Of a stretch of DNA of 48,512 nt, positions 40,499 through 48,270 are shown piece after piece. Position 1 is the first letter of the stretch. Every line of letters starts with the position of its first letter. The notes under the pieces were generated by a model. That model ran no database searches. It worked only from the letters and a program-made list of their open reading frames with translations, and was not told the DNA's origin. A program made the translations under genes and the position numbers. The stretch comes from Flavobacterium reichenbachii (GTDB lineage: Bacteria; Bacteroidota; Bacteroidia; Flavobacteriales; Flavobacteriaceae): the NCBI RefSeq assembly GCF_002217435.1, contig NZ_MUHF01000010.1, positions 1-48,512 of the forward strand, given 5' to 3'.

Positions 40499-43400
40499 TT
40501 ACCAAACAATTTGAGCCAAAATTCCATTTTCTTTTATTTTGCCTAACTGAATTGTTTTTAGAATTCTGGAAGTTTTACCTGCTTTGGTCGTATAAATTTC
40601 GACCATTAATGTGGCAGGACCGCTTTCTGTCAATTCGGTTTCACCAAAATAATTGGTTTTAATCAAATATTTACCTTTTACTGCGTTTCGAATTAAATAC
40701 TGCTCTGGGCCATAACCTTCAGTAAAATCTTTAGAAAATCTTGCGCCTGCTCTTGTTGTTTTGTGACTGTAATAACATTCTTCTCCTGTTGGCTCAATAA
40801 CATGGAGATCTAAATCAACATCCATCAAATTCCAGTTCAGGATAATTCTAATATCAACTGGCATTTTCTGAAGATATTTTTTGGCTAATTTTCCGGTTTT
40901 AATACTGCTGTGCGATGCCATAATGCGGTTCATATCCATCAAAATAATATCTTCAACCCCTTCGTACTGTCCGCTCATTTCACCGTAATAATTTACTTCC
41001 AGCGCTTCAATTAACTCATCAAAAGCTTCCTGATGTTTTCCAGAATCTTCAAGAGCCAATGCATAATCTCTCAGACTCTGCGGTTCGTGTGCTCTCCATT
41101 TTGCAACCTGTTCTGCTGTGTACAATGCATCTTCATAACTTTTCCATTGACGTAAAGTATAAGTCAGCGTTTTGTAAAGCTGGTGATTTTCTAATCCCAA
41201 ATCGGCAATATTACTAATGATTTGCAATGCTTTTTTCACATCTCCCTGGTTGTAGAAAAAGTGCGCTACATCAAAATAAAAACTAGGATTTTGTTCCTGT
41301 GATTTTCTTAACTCAAAATACAAATCATATTGTTTTTCTTTTGGAGCTTTGGCTAATGCTTTTAAATACAATCGGTCCGGGTTCCAGATTTTCGTTTCCG
41401 CTTGAGATTCATTATTGTCAACATGTACAGTATCTGCAACATGCTCTGCCCGAACAATTATTTCACTCATTCTATCGTCATCGCGACCAAATGAAACAGT
41501 TTCAGTTTTATTTTCAATTTTACCTTCAGTTTTATCTTTAAGCGCTTGGGATACATCTTCTTTTTCTGAAAGACTTCGAGACGAGATAGTCTGCATAGCA
41601 GAGGTCTGCACTTCTCGTTTTTTTGTTGCATATCCTACGATGACAACTTCTTTTAAATCATCAGATTTTTTATCTCCATCTCTAAAAGTTTGGTTCTCTG
41701 AAGAATTAGCCACTACAGGTTTCACATATTTAACCTGATCTGCTTGCGGAGCTTGTGGCGGTGTTGCCTCTTGATATACATTGTTGTCTTCCATAACCAT
41801 ATTCGCTGCTACTGAATGAACGAGCACGTCTACTGTTACAATTGCATCAGGATCTCCTTTAATCGTTTCTACAGCTTCACCTCTACCTCGTGGCGCCGGA
41901 GCGTATCTTGTGTGCTTATATTTAGATGAAATTTTCTGACCGGCATATTTCACATTTCTTTTCCACCATCCGCTTAATTCTTGAAAATAACTATCAATAT
42001 TCTCCCAATTATTGGTTTGCTTAGCCAGATTAATGTCTTGTTCTTGTTTTCTAATTCGATCAAACTCTGCTCTTAATTCTGCCGGCGGTACAATGTCATA
42101 CGAGATATAATCCAGAAGACTTTCTAAAACAATCAGCGAAGTATTTTTGGTTACGATTCCGTATTTCTTTCCTAAAACTTCAATTTCATCTGCATTTTTA
42201 TCATACTGCAATTCCAGATTGGCTATTTTTTTCTGTGCCCAAAGTTTTTCGATATTGATATCAGTTGTATTTTGAGAAACAGCATCCAGAGAGATTTTAC
42301 GTTCTAAAACGACTTCATTATTATAACCAAATAACAATGTAATTTCATTTTTTGGATTTAATGAAATTCCGGAAAAACTAAAATTTCCTGAAACGGAACT
42401 TCCTTCCATCGGAAACAAATCGGTTACAGTTAAATTCTCTTTTATGCCTAAAAATTTCAAATTAGTATTTGTCAGTTTATCCAAAGCGGTTTTAGGATTG
42501 GTCTGATTTAGATTGATAAAATTACCGCCAGTTTTCGTTGATGAAAAATTCAGAAAAGCAAAATCTGCAGAAACCGAAGATGTAATGGCATAAACCGGCC
42601 TTTTCGTTTTTGGTAAAACATTCTCGCTCAAAGAAGATAATCCATCAGTGAAAAATAAATATTCATCTTGATTGTCAAAATTCAATTGCGAAAAACGAGT
42701 TCCTCCATCGTATTTTACTTTTTCTAAAACTGCTTTTAATTCGGCCCAATTTCCATCAGCAATCACAAATTCTCTTTGTTTCTGAAAAGTGTAATTAAGA
42801 AAGTATAAAGTAACTTTTGTATTTTTTATTTTTTGAAGATAGGAATCCAGCAAATCCAATTCCTTTTTCAAATCGCGGGTTTGACAGCTTAATGAATTAT
42901 CCCAGATCAAACCAATTGAATTTGGTAATTTCTTAGCTGTTTTAACTCCATCCACAAAAGCATTTCCGTAAAAATAATATTGCCCGCCCACATTCTGAGT
43001 TACAACACTTGAAACATTTTGCTGTATCGGAATTTTAAAAAGTAATTTCTCAGAAGGCTGATAATTTTCTTTTTTTAATGAGGCCTGAAACGTCTGATCC
43101 CATTTTGAAAAAACAATTTCTTTTTCAGAATCACCCGTTACGGCCGGTTTTTCTTGAATTCCCAAAACCGAAACATTCAAATCAAATTTATCCAGCTTTT
43201 TAGGATAACGGCTGACCAACTGATACGCCAGATTATTTTTATCAGATGCACCAAGTTCTTCCTCATAACCAATAATTACGATACGTTCGCCATTTGGCAA
43301 TAATGGATAAATTCTCGTTCTAAAATTATTCCCGTCGACTTTTTCCAGCAGTCCCGGATCAACACGACGATGTTCAATAGCTTCAAAAACCTGTTTCCCT

Positions 43401-43738
43401 TTGTTTTTGTCTACAGGAACAGCTTCTCGCATTTTACCGTTGATATCAATTGCATATCGCGAAACCGAAACATTTTCTGGCAGCGGAAAAATAAGTTCTG
43501 CTTCCATCTGACGATCACTAGAATTAAAAAAATGCATTTCGGCAGTAGTATAAGCAATATTTCCGACCACTTTTACATTAACAATAAGCTGGCTCATTCT
43601 GACTTTTTCAGCCTGATCACCTTTTACGGTTAATTCTGGACTTTGTGCAAAAGTTTTTGTTCCTAAACAAAGCAGAACATAAAATAATAATCCCAAACGG
43701 ATTTGAAAATTCTCTGGCTTAAACATTTTTGGTTTCAT
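40499..43738 (-). CDS. Large exported VIT-domain/VWA-like protein with TonB-linker and TonB-box-like segments
   Basis: A 1079-residue protein. The ATG at 43736-43738 is preferred because the signal peptide (ending GTKTFAQ) starts there; an in-frame ATG lies 16 codons upstream. A VIT domain (about 35-170, with AEMHFFNSSDRQMEAELIFPLPENVSVSRY and NNFRTRIYPLLPNGERIVI) is followed by a VWA-like fold (about 275-400) whose metal site is weak. Residues 624-677 repeat TonB linker motifs: ETIKGDPDAIVTVD (624-637), MEDNNVY (649-655) and DQVKYVKPVVA (667-677). EVVIVGYATKK (697-707) resembles the N-terminal TonB-box/plug start of SusC-like receptors. A TPR-like helical region (about 790-940) and a C-terminal DUF2135-like domain (about 960-1060, DVDLDLHVIEPTGEECYYSH) complete it. 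Its own terminator lies downstream. Confidence 0.8.
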   Translation of the reverse strand: MKPKMFKPENFQIRLGLLFYVLLCLGTKTFAQSPELTVKGDQAEKVRMSQLIVNVKVVGNIAYTTAEMHFFNSSDRQMEAELIFPLPENVSVSRYAIDINGKMREAVPVDKNKGKQVFEAIEHRRVDPGLLEKVDGNNFRTRIYPLLPNGERIVIIGYEEELGASDKNNLAYQLVSRYPKKLDKFDLNVSVLGIQEKPAVTGDSEKEIVFSKWDQTFQASLKKENYQPSEKLLFKIPIQQNVSSVVTQNVGGQYYFYGNAFVDGVKTAKKLPNSIGLIWDNSLSCQTRDLKKELDLLDSYLQKIKNTKVTLYFLNYTFQKQREFVIADGNWAELKAVLEKVKYDGGTRFSQLNFDNQDEYLFFTDGLSSLSENVLPKTKRPVYAITSSVSADFAFLNFSSTKTGGNFINLNQTNPKTALDKLTNTNLKFLGIKENLTVTDLFPMEGSSVSGNFSFSGISLNPKNEITLLFGYNNEVVLERKISLDAVSQNTTDINIEKLWAQKKIANLELQYDKNADEIEVLGKKYGIVTKNTSLIVLESLLDYISYDIVPPAELRAEFDRIRKQEQDINLAKQTNNWENIDSYFQELSGWWKRNVKYAGQKISSKYKHTRYAPAPRGRGEAVETIKGDPDAIVTVDVLVHSVAANMVMEDNNVYQEATPPQAPQADQVKYVKPVVANSSENQTFRDGDKKSDDLKEVVIVGYATKKREVQTSAMQTISSRSLSEKEDVSQALKDKTEGKIENKTETVSFGRDDDRMSEIIVRAEHVADTVHVDNNESQAETKIWNPDRLYLKALAKAPKEKQYDLYFELRKSQEQNPSFYFDVAHFFYNQGDVKKALQIISNIADLGLENHQLYKTLTYTLRQWKSYEDALYTAEQVAKWRAHEPQSLRDYALALEDSGKHQEAFDELIEALEVNYYGEMSGQYEGVEDIILMDMNRIMASHSSIKTGKLAKKYLQKMPVDIRIILNWNLMDVDLDLHVIEPTGEECYYSHKTTRAGARFSKDFTEGYGPEQYLIRNAVKGKYLIKTNYFGETELTESGPATLMVEIYTTKAGKTSRILKTIQLGKIKENGILAQIVW

Positions 43739-43811
43739 GACTCGAAAGTTAAGATTGTATATCTTTATAGAGATCAAAAGAAACAAAAAGGTTGGGAAGA
43801 AAAAACTTTAT

Positions 43812-43850
43812 TTTAAAAAAAACCTCCAAAGCCTTACAGCAATGGAGATT
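43812..43850 (-). terminator. Terminator of the aromatic amino acid operon
   Basis: On the minus strand CTCCA...TGGAG (43824-43828 with 43843-43847), with an inner GC pair, forms an interrupted hairpin, followed by eight T. It is about 100 nt after the stop codon of the DAHP synthase gene. Confidence 0.6.
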
Positions 43851-43905
43851 TAAAAATTTTATCACATCAATGATATAAGAAAATTTAAGTTCTACGTATA
43901 AAGAA

Positions 43906-43936
43906 AACTTATAATACTTATATCACTTATATGGTT
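43906..43936 (-). repeat. Diverged copy of the stop-codon-proximal repeat
   Basis: ACTTATATCACTTATATGG on the plus strand is a diverged form of the 24-bp repeat. It lies 10 nt downstream of the DAHP synthase stop codon, in the same relative orientation as the aroA and HerA-gene copies. The shared bases next to the stop read TAATTTCTTCTAAACCATAT on the coding strand. Confidence 0.55.
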
Positions 43937-43945
43937 TAGAAGAAA

Positions 43946-45028
43946 TTATGCGTTGAAAATTTTCTCTTGGTGACCAATACTTTCCTGGTGAATTGCTTTA
44001 AACATTCTCAAAACAAACTCTTCAGTAAGACCTTTTTTCTCACCTTCCAAAATCATTTTCCCTAAGATTTCGTTCCAACGGTTGTTTTGAAGAATCGCTA
44101 CGTTTGCATCTTTTTTCACCTGACCAATTTCGTCAGCCACTTTCATACGTTTTCCTAACAACTCTAATAAGTTAGCATCCAAAACATCGATGTTAGCTCT
44201 AAGTTTAGTCATTTTTTGAGTGTACTGATCTGTAGTATCATCTGTTTTTCTGATCGTCAAATCTTTAATGATTTGTTTCAAAACGTCTGGAGTAACTTGC
44301 TGCGCAGCATCAGACCAAGCGTTGTCCGGATCGTAGTGCGTTTCGATAATCATACCGTCGTAGTTCAAATCTAAAGCCTCTTGCGTTACTTCAAAAATCA
44401 TTTTACGATCTCCTGTAATGTGAGATGGATCGATAATTAATGGTAAATCAGGGAATTTATTTTGTAATTCGATAGCAATCTGCCACTCTGGAATATTTCT
44501 GTATTTTGTTTTTTCGTAAGTAGAAAAACCTCTGTGAATAACTCCTAATTTTTCGATTCCAGCCATGTGTAAACGCTCAACACCGCCTAACCATAAAGCC
44601 AAATCCGGGTTTACAGGGTTTTTAACCAAAACGATTTTATCAGTTCCTTTTAATGTGTCCGCAATTTCCTGAACCGCAAAAGGATTTGCAGTTGTACGAG
44701 CACCAACCCATAAAACGTCGATATCATGTTCTAAAGCCAGTTTACAGTGCGCTGCAGTCGCAACTTCAGTACCCATTAATAAACCAGTTTCTGCTTTTGC
44801 TTTTTGCAACCATTTTAAACCAATTTCACCAACACCTTCAAATCCTCCCGGACGCGTTCTTGGTTTCCAGATTCCAGCTCTGAATACACTAACTTTTGAA
44901 TCTTTTAATTCGTGAGCAATTTTCAATACTTGATCTTCCGTTTCTGCACTACAAGGTCCAGCTATCACAAGTGGGTGATTTAAATTGAAATCTTCTAACC
45001 ACTTTCTCATTTCTTTCTTATTTTCCAT
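43946..45028 (-). CDS. Bifunctional 3-deoxy-7-phosphoheptulonate synthase / chorismate mutase type II
   Basis: A 360-residue fusion. Residues about 1-262 are a DAHP synthase of the KDO8PS-like branch, joining PEP and erythrose-4-phosphate: VIAGPCSAETEDQV, FRAGIWKPRTRPGGFEGVGEIGLKWL, VGARTTANPFAVQEIAD, and IDPSHITGDRKM. Residues about 265-355 are an AroQ-type chorismate mutase (LRANIDVLDANLLELLGKRMKVADEIGQVKKDANVAILQNNRWNEIL). Thus one protein opens the shikimate pathway and commits chorismate to Phe/Tyr, and the mutase domain may serve as sensor for feedback. It is the last gene of the pheA operon, 12 nt after tyrA. Confidence 0.95.
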   Translation of the reverse strand: MENKKEMRKWLEDFNLNHPLVIAGPCSAETEDQVLKIAHELKDSKVSVFRAGIWKPRTRPGGFEGVGEIGLKWLQKAKAETGLLMGTEVATAAHCKLALEHDIDVLWVGARTTANPFAVQEIADTLKGTDKIVLVKNPVNPDLALWLGGVERLHMAGIEKLGVIHRGFSTYEKTKYRNIPEWQIAIELQNKFPDLPLIIDPSHITGDRKMIFEVTQEALDLNYDGMIIETHYDPDNAWSDAAQQVTPDVLKQIIKDLTIRKTDDTTDQYTQKMTKLRANIDVLDANLLELLGKRMKVADEIGQVKKDANVAILQNNRWNEILGKMILEGEKKGLTEEFVLRMFKAIHQESIGHQEKIFNA

Positions 45029-45040
45029 CTTTATTATAGT

Positions 45041-45898
45041 TTACTTTTTAATTGTTAATCCGTTTAATATTTCCTTAATTTTATTGGTACTTTCCATTTC
45101 TTCAAAAATGGCGTCGTAATTTTCATCTTTCAACAAATCCCTAAACCGACTGAGATTTGAAATGTATTCTTCTAATGTTTCAATAACATGCTCTTTGTTT
45201 TGCTTAAAAATTGGTGTCCACATTGCGGGCGAACTTTTTGCCAGACGAACCGTACTTTCAAATCCACTTCCCGCCATATCAAAAATATCCTGTTCGTCTT
45301 TTTCTTTATTCATGACTGTTTTTCCGAGCATAAACGAACTAATGTGTGACAAATGCGAAACGTAAGCAATATGTTTGTCGTGTGAAGTCGGATCCATGTA
45401 TCGAATTCTCATTCCGATTTCTGCGAAAAGTTTTAATGCTTTTTCCTGAAGTTTAAAGGTAGTTTTCTCTACTTCGCAGATAATATTCGTTTTCCCTTGA
45501 AACAAACCTTTTATCGCCGCCGAAGGTCCTGAAAACTCCGTTCCCGCAATGGGGTGTGTTGCAATAAAATTTCTCCTTTTCGGATGACTTGCAACTGCTT
45601 CACAAATTGGTTTTTTGGTTGATCCCACTTCAAAAACAATTGTTTTATCACCCGCTGCATCAAGAACTTTTGGCAAAAGTGTCATCGCCACATCTACAGG
45701 AACCGAAACAATGACAAAATCGGCTTCTGCAAGATCTTCAAATTTTCCTGCTTCGTCGATAACGCCTAAATCAATTGCTTCCTGCAAATGATTCTCATTA
45801 CTGTCAATTCCAAAAATAGTTGCTTTCGGATGCTTCTCCTTGATGTCCAGCACCATCGACCCTCCAATTAATCCTATTCCTATTACGTATACTTTCAT
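45041..45898 (-). CDS. tyrA: Prephenate dehydrogenase
   Basis: A 285-residue NAD(P)-dependent enzyme that oxidatively decarboxylates prephenate to 4-hydroxyphenylpyruvate, the tyrosine branch. The Rossmann motif VIGIGLIGGSMVLDIK is at 4-19. FVIVSVPVDVAMTLLP, IVFEVGSTKKPICEAV and FIATHPIAGTEFSGPSAA (with the prephenate-binding His) follow, then HISSFMLGKTVM. It lacks a chorismate mutase domain, which is instead fused to the downstream DAHP synthase. Third gene of the pheA operon. Confidence 0.95.
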   Translation of the reverse strand: MKVYVIGIGLIGGSMVLDIKEKHPKATIFGIDSNENHLQEAIDLGVIDEAGKFEDLAEADFVIVSVPVDVAMTLLPKVLDAAGDKTIVFEVGSTKKPICEAVASHPKRRNFIATHPIAGTEFSGPSAAIKGLFQGKTNIICEVEKTTFKLQEKALKLFAEIGMRIRYMDPTSHDKHIAYVSHLSHISSFMLGKTVMNKEKDEQDIFDMAGSGFESTVRLAKSSPAMWTPIFKQNKEHVIETLEEYISNLSRFRDLLKDENYDAIFEEMESTNKIKEILNGLTIKK

Positions 45899-45941
45899 AT
45901 CTTTTTAAATCCAAGTTTTAAAAAAGTCTTGGCTCTTGCTT

Positions 45942-47087
45942 CTAAAATCTATCTATAGCTTCCTGTACTTTTTCTTCTTTCACACACAATGAAAATCTGA
46001 TATATCCTTCACCGTTGCTCCCGAAAATAGTTCCCGGCGTGATGAAGATGTGTTTCTCATATAATATTTCGTCAATGAATTTTTCTGAAGATTCGATTCC
46101 TGCCGGAAGTTTCGCCCAGACAAAAAGTCCAACGCCTTCTTTATAAACTTCGCATCCTAATTTCTCTGCTAGTTTTTCTGTTAATTCTCTTCGGCGTCTG
46201 TAAATTTTATTTTGATCTTCGAACCATGATTTATCACAATTCAACGCTGCGATTGCACCTTTTTGAATTCCGTAAAACATACCGCTGTCCATATTGCTTT
46301 TAACTTTTAGGACTGCATCGATAATTTCAGGATTTCCTAAAACCATTCCGACTCTCCAGCCAGCCATGTTGAACGTTTTACTAAGTGAATTCAATTCTAA
46401 AGCCACTTCTTTTGCGCCTTCAACCTGTAATAAACTCATCGGATTATCATTCAAAACAAAACTATACGGATTGTCGTTGATCAATAATATATTGTGTTTT
46501 TTAGCAAAAGCAACCAATTTTTCAAATAACGCTAAACTTCCTCTCGCTCCTGTCGGCATGTGCGGATATCCCAGCCACATAATTTTTACTTTCGAAAGAT
46601 CCAGTTTTTCTAAAGCTTCAAAATCCGGTTCCCATTTATTTTCTTCTTTCAAATCGTAATAAACCGGAACTGCTCCAACCAAATTAGTTACCGAAGTATA
46701 AGTCGGATAACCTGGATTCGGAATCAAAACATGATCGCCTTCATTTAAAAAGGCTAACGAAATGTGCATAATTCCTTCTTTCGAACCCATCAAAGGCAAA
46801 ATCTCATTATTAGGATTTAACGCAACACCAAATTGATTCTGATAAAAATCGGCCATCCCTTTTCTCAATTCCGGTAATCCCTGATAGCTTTGATAACCAT
46901 GTCCGTTTTCATCTAAAATTGCTGCAGCGACTGCTTCAATAACTTCTTTTGACGGACTCAAATCAGGGCTTCCAATTCCCATATTGATGATCGGTTTCCC
47001 TTCAGACATTAGTTGACGAACTTCTCTCAATTTTGATGAGAAGTAGTATTCTTCAACTGTATCTAATCTTTTTGCTGTTGTAATCAT
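45942..47087 (-). CDS. PLP-dependent aminotransferase of the aromatic operon
   Basis: A 381-residue class I/II aminotransferase. The PLP lysine is Lys237 in NSLSKTFNMAGWRVGMVLG. GSKEGIMHISLAFLNEGDHVLIPNPGYPTY holds the cofactor phosphate region, and YPHMPTGARG replaces the usual YPNNPTG. RFSLCVKEEKV carries the substrate-carboxylate Arg. Position between pheA and tyrA makes it the likely enzyme that makes Phe and Tyr from phenylpyruvate and 4-hydroxyphenylpyruvate. The sequence is also close to aspartate and LL-DAP aminotransferases, so specificity is inferred from the operon. Confidence 0.85.
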   Translation of the reverse strand: MITTAKRLDTVEEYYFSSKLREVRQLMSEGKPIINMGIGSPDLSPSKEVIEAVAAAILDENGHGYQSYQGLPELRKGMADFYQNQFGVALNPNNEILPLMGSKEGIMHISLAFLNEGDHVLIPNPGYPTYTSVTNLVGAVPVYYDLKEENKWEPDFEALEKLDLSKVKIMWLGYPHMPTGARGSLALFEKLVAFAKKHNILLINDNPYSFVLNDNPMSLLQVEGAKEVALELNSLSKTFNMAGWRVGMVLGNPEIIDAVLKVKSNMDSGMFYGIQKGAIAALNCDKSWFEDQNKIYRRRRELTEKLAEKLGCEVYKEGVGLFVWAKLPAGIESSEKFIDEILYEKHIFITPGTIFGSNGEGYIRFSLCVKEEKVQEAIDRF

Positions 47088-47090
47088 TTT

Positions 47091-47225
47091 TTTCTATTTT
47101 TTGCTTTAGGCTTTAGGCCGTAAGCTTTATGCTCTTTTTACTTTTATTTTTGCTCTAGACTTTACGCCTTAAGCATTACGCTTTTTTGACTTTATGACTT
47201 TCGACTTTTCAACTTTAAGACTAAT
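47091..47225. repeat. Degenerate 7-8 nt tandem repeats between pheA and the aminotransferase gene
   Basis: GCTTTAGGCTTTAGGCC (47102-47118) and GACTTTATGACTTTCGAC (47190-47207) are short tandem arrays with a 7-8 nt period. Two longer diverged copies, AGGCCGTAAGCTTTATGCT and ACGCCTTAAGCATTACGCT, lie between them. They fill a 138-nt gap inside the operon. No terminator or promoter is apparent. Confidence 0.5.
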
Positions 47226-48065
47226 CTAAGACTCACTCAAAGGTTTTGTATTCTTATATTCTCCCAGAACTTTTAAATATTCTGCCATTATATTTAATAA
47301 CGATTTTGCTTTTGCGAAATCTTCGTATTTCTCGAATGTCACGTCTACGAAAAATGAATATTTCCAAGGTGTTTCAATTTTCGGAAGCGATTGAATTTTT
47401 GTTAAATTCAATTTGCAGTCGCTCATTACATTTAAAACCGCCGCTAAACTTCCTCTTTTATGATCCAATTCAAATTTGATTGAAGCTCTGTTGATTTCGT
47501 TTTCTGGCAAAAATGAATTTTGCTTTTTGATAATCACAAAACGAGTCATATTGTTTTTGATCGTTTGAATTTCTGGCGCGATGATTTCTAAATCATACAT
47601 TTCAGAAGCTGTTTTACTTGCAATTGCTGCAATTCCTGTCAATTGTTTTTCCTGAATTCTTCGCGCTGTTTCAGCTGTATCTTTGTCTTCAACCAATTTA
47701 ATGTTCGGATATTTTTTCAGGAAATCCATACATTGCAAAATTGCCATTGGGTGAGAATGAACTTCTTTTATGTCTTCAATTTTCTGACCTTTCAAAGTCA
47801 TTAAATTTTGGTGGATGCTTAAATAATGCTCGCCAATAATATGCAAATTATTCTTGTCAATCAAAGCATAATTCGGAATAATCGGTCCTGCTATCGAATT
47901 TTCAATCGCCATAACTGCCTGATCCGATTTTCCGGTAATAAGGCTGTCAATCAATTCTTCAAAAGACAGACATTCATCAATTTCCACGTTTTCAGAGAAA
48001 TACTCTTTCACAACCTGATGATGAAAAGAACCTTTTATACCTTGTATTGCAATTTTCGTTGTCAT
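47226..48065 (-). CDS. pheA: Prephenate dehydratase
   Basis: A 279-residue enzyme converting prephenate to phenylpyruvate, the phenylalanine branch. The catalytic PDT domain (about 1-180) has IQGIKGSFHHQVVKEYF, AVMAIENSIAGPIIPNYALI, HPMAILQCMDFLKKYP and NNMTRFVIIKK, where the Thr of TRF is catalytic. The regulatory ACT domain (about 195-270) has ELDHKRGSLAAVLNVMSDCKLNLTKIQSLPKIETPWKYSFFVDV, the phenylalanine-binding region. No chorismate mutase domain is fused. It is the first gene of the operon, directly behind the leader-peptide attenuator at 48072-48270; the terminator T-run ends 6 nt before its ATG. Confidence 0.96.
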   Translation of the reverse strand: MTTKIAIQGIKGSFHHQVVKEYFSENVEIDECLSFEELIDSLITGKSDQAVMAIENSIAGPIIPNYALIDKNNLHIIGEHYLSIHQNLMTLKGQKIEDIKEVHSHPMAILQCMDFLKKYPNIKLVEDKDTAETARRIQEKQLTGIAAIASKTASEMYDLEIIAPEIQTIKNNMTRFVIIKKQNSFLPENEINRASIKFELDHKRGSLAAVLNVMSDCKLNLTKIQSLPKIETPWKYSFFVDVTFEKYEDFAKAKSLLNIMAEYLKVLGEYKNTKPLSES

Positions 48066-48071
48066 ATATTC

Positions 48072-48102
48072 AAAAAAAAATCCTGATTTTCATCAGGATT
48101 GT
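48072..48102 (-). terminator. Attenuator terminator in front of pheA
   Basis: On the minus strand AATCCTGAT, a GAAA tetraloop and ATCAGGATT form a perfect 9-bp hairpin (48079-48100), followed at once by a run of nine T (from the stem end to 48072). The ATG of pheA begins 7 nt later. The 5' arm, extended to ACAATCCTGAT (48092-48102), is also complementary to GTCAGGATTGT (48146-48156) inside the leader ORF, giving a competing 11-bp antiterminator (ten Watson-Crick pairs and one G-U). Confidence 0.9.
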
Positions 48103-48130
48103 ATATTAGTTTTATTTGTCTTTATATTTC

Positions 48131-48211
48131 TCAAATAACCATAGCACAATCCTGACTTCTACTAAAGAAGAAATAAAAATTGTTGCTAAAATAAAAACGG
48201 TTAGATGCCAT
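48131..48211 (-). CDS. pheL: Phenylalanine/tyrosine-rich leader peptide of the pheA operon
   Basis: A 26-codon ORF (ATG at 48209-48211, TGA at 48131-48133) on the minus strand. Residues 6-16 read FYFSNNFYFFF: six Phe and two Tyr in eleven codons. The rest is not biased (starts MASNR, ends CAMVI). It has no homology-bearing domain and is best explained as a regulatory leader peptide. Ribosomes stalling at these codons when charged tRNA-Phe or tRNA-Tyr is scarce would leave segment 48146-48156 (codons 18-22) free to form the antiterminator. Ribosomes reaching the stop would cover part of it and let the terminator at 48072 form. The symbol is by analogy with the E. coli pheA leader. Confidence 0.85.
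   Translation of the reverse strand: MASNRFYFSNNFYFFFSRSQDCAMVI
48146..48156 (-). promoter_or_regulatory. Antiterminator arm inside the leader-peptide ORF
   Basis: GTCAGGATTGT on the minus strand overlaps leader codons 18-22 and is complementary to ACAATCCTGAT, the extended 5' arm of the pheA terminator (48092-48102). This alternative helix (11 bp) is longer than the terminator stem (9 bp), so it should win whenever it is free to form first. Confidence 0.8.
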
Positions 48212-48240
48212 TTTGTTTGTGTTATTATTTAAATTCTCTG

Positions 48241-48270
48241 CGAATGTATAAATTATTTTTACCGCACCAA
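48241..48270 (-). promoter_or_regulatory. Promoter of the pheL-pheA operon
   Basis: On the minus strand TTG (48268-48270) lies in a T-run, a 19-nt spacer follows, and TACATTCG (48241-48248) matches TAnnTTTG at all but one position. The predicted start would be about 25 nt upstream of the leader ATG, so the leader ORF is fully transcribed. Confidence 0.65.

Noticed and set aside
48072..48102. The hairpin before pheA read as the terminator of an upstream gene
   Set aside because: No larger minus-strand gene lies upstream in the window, only the Phe/Tyr-rich leader ORF with its own promoter, and the hairpin shares an arm with an antiterminator; attenuation explains it better.
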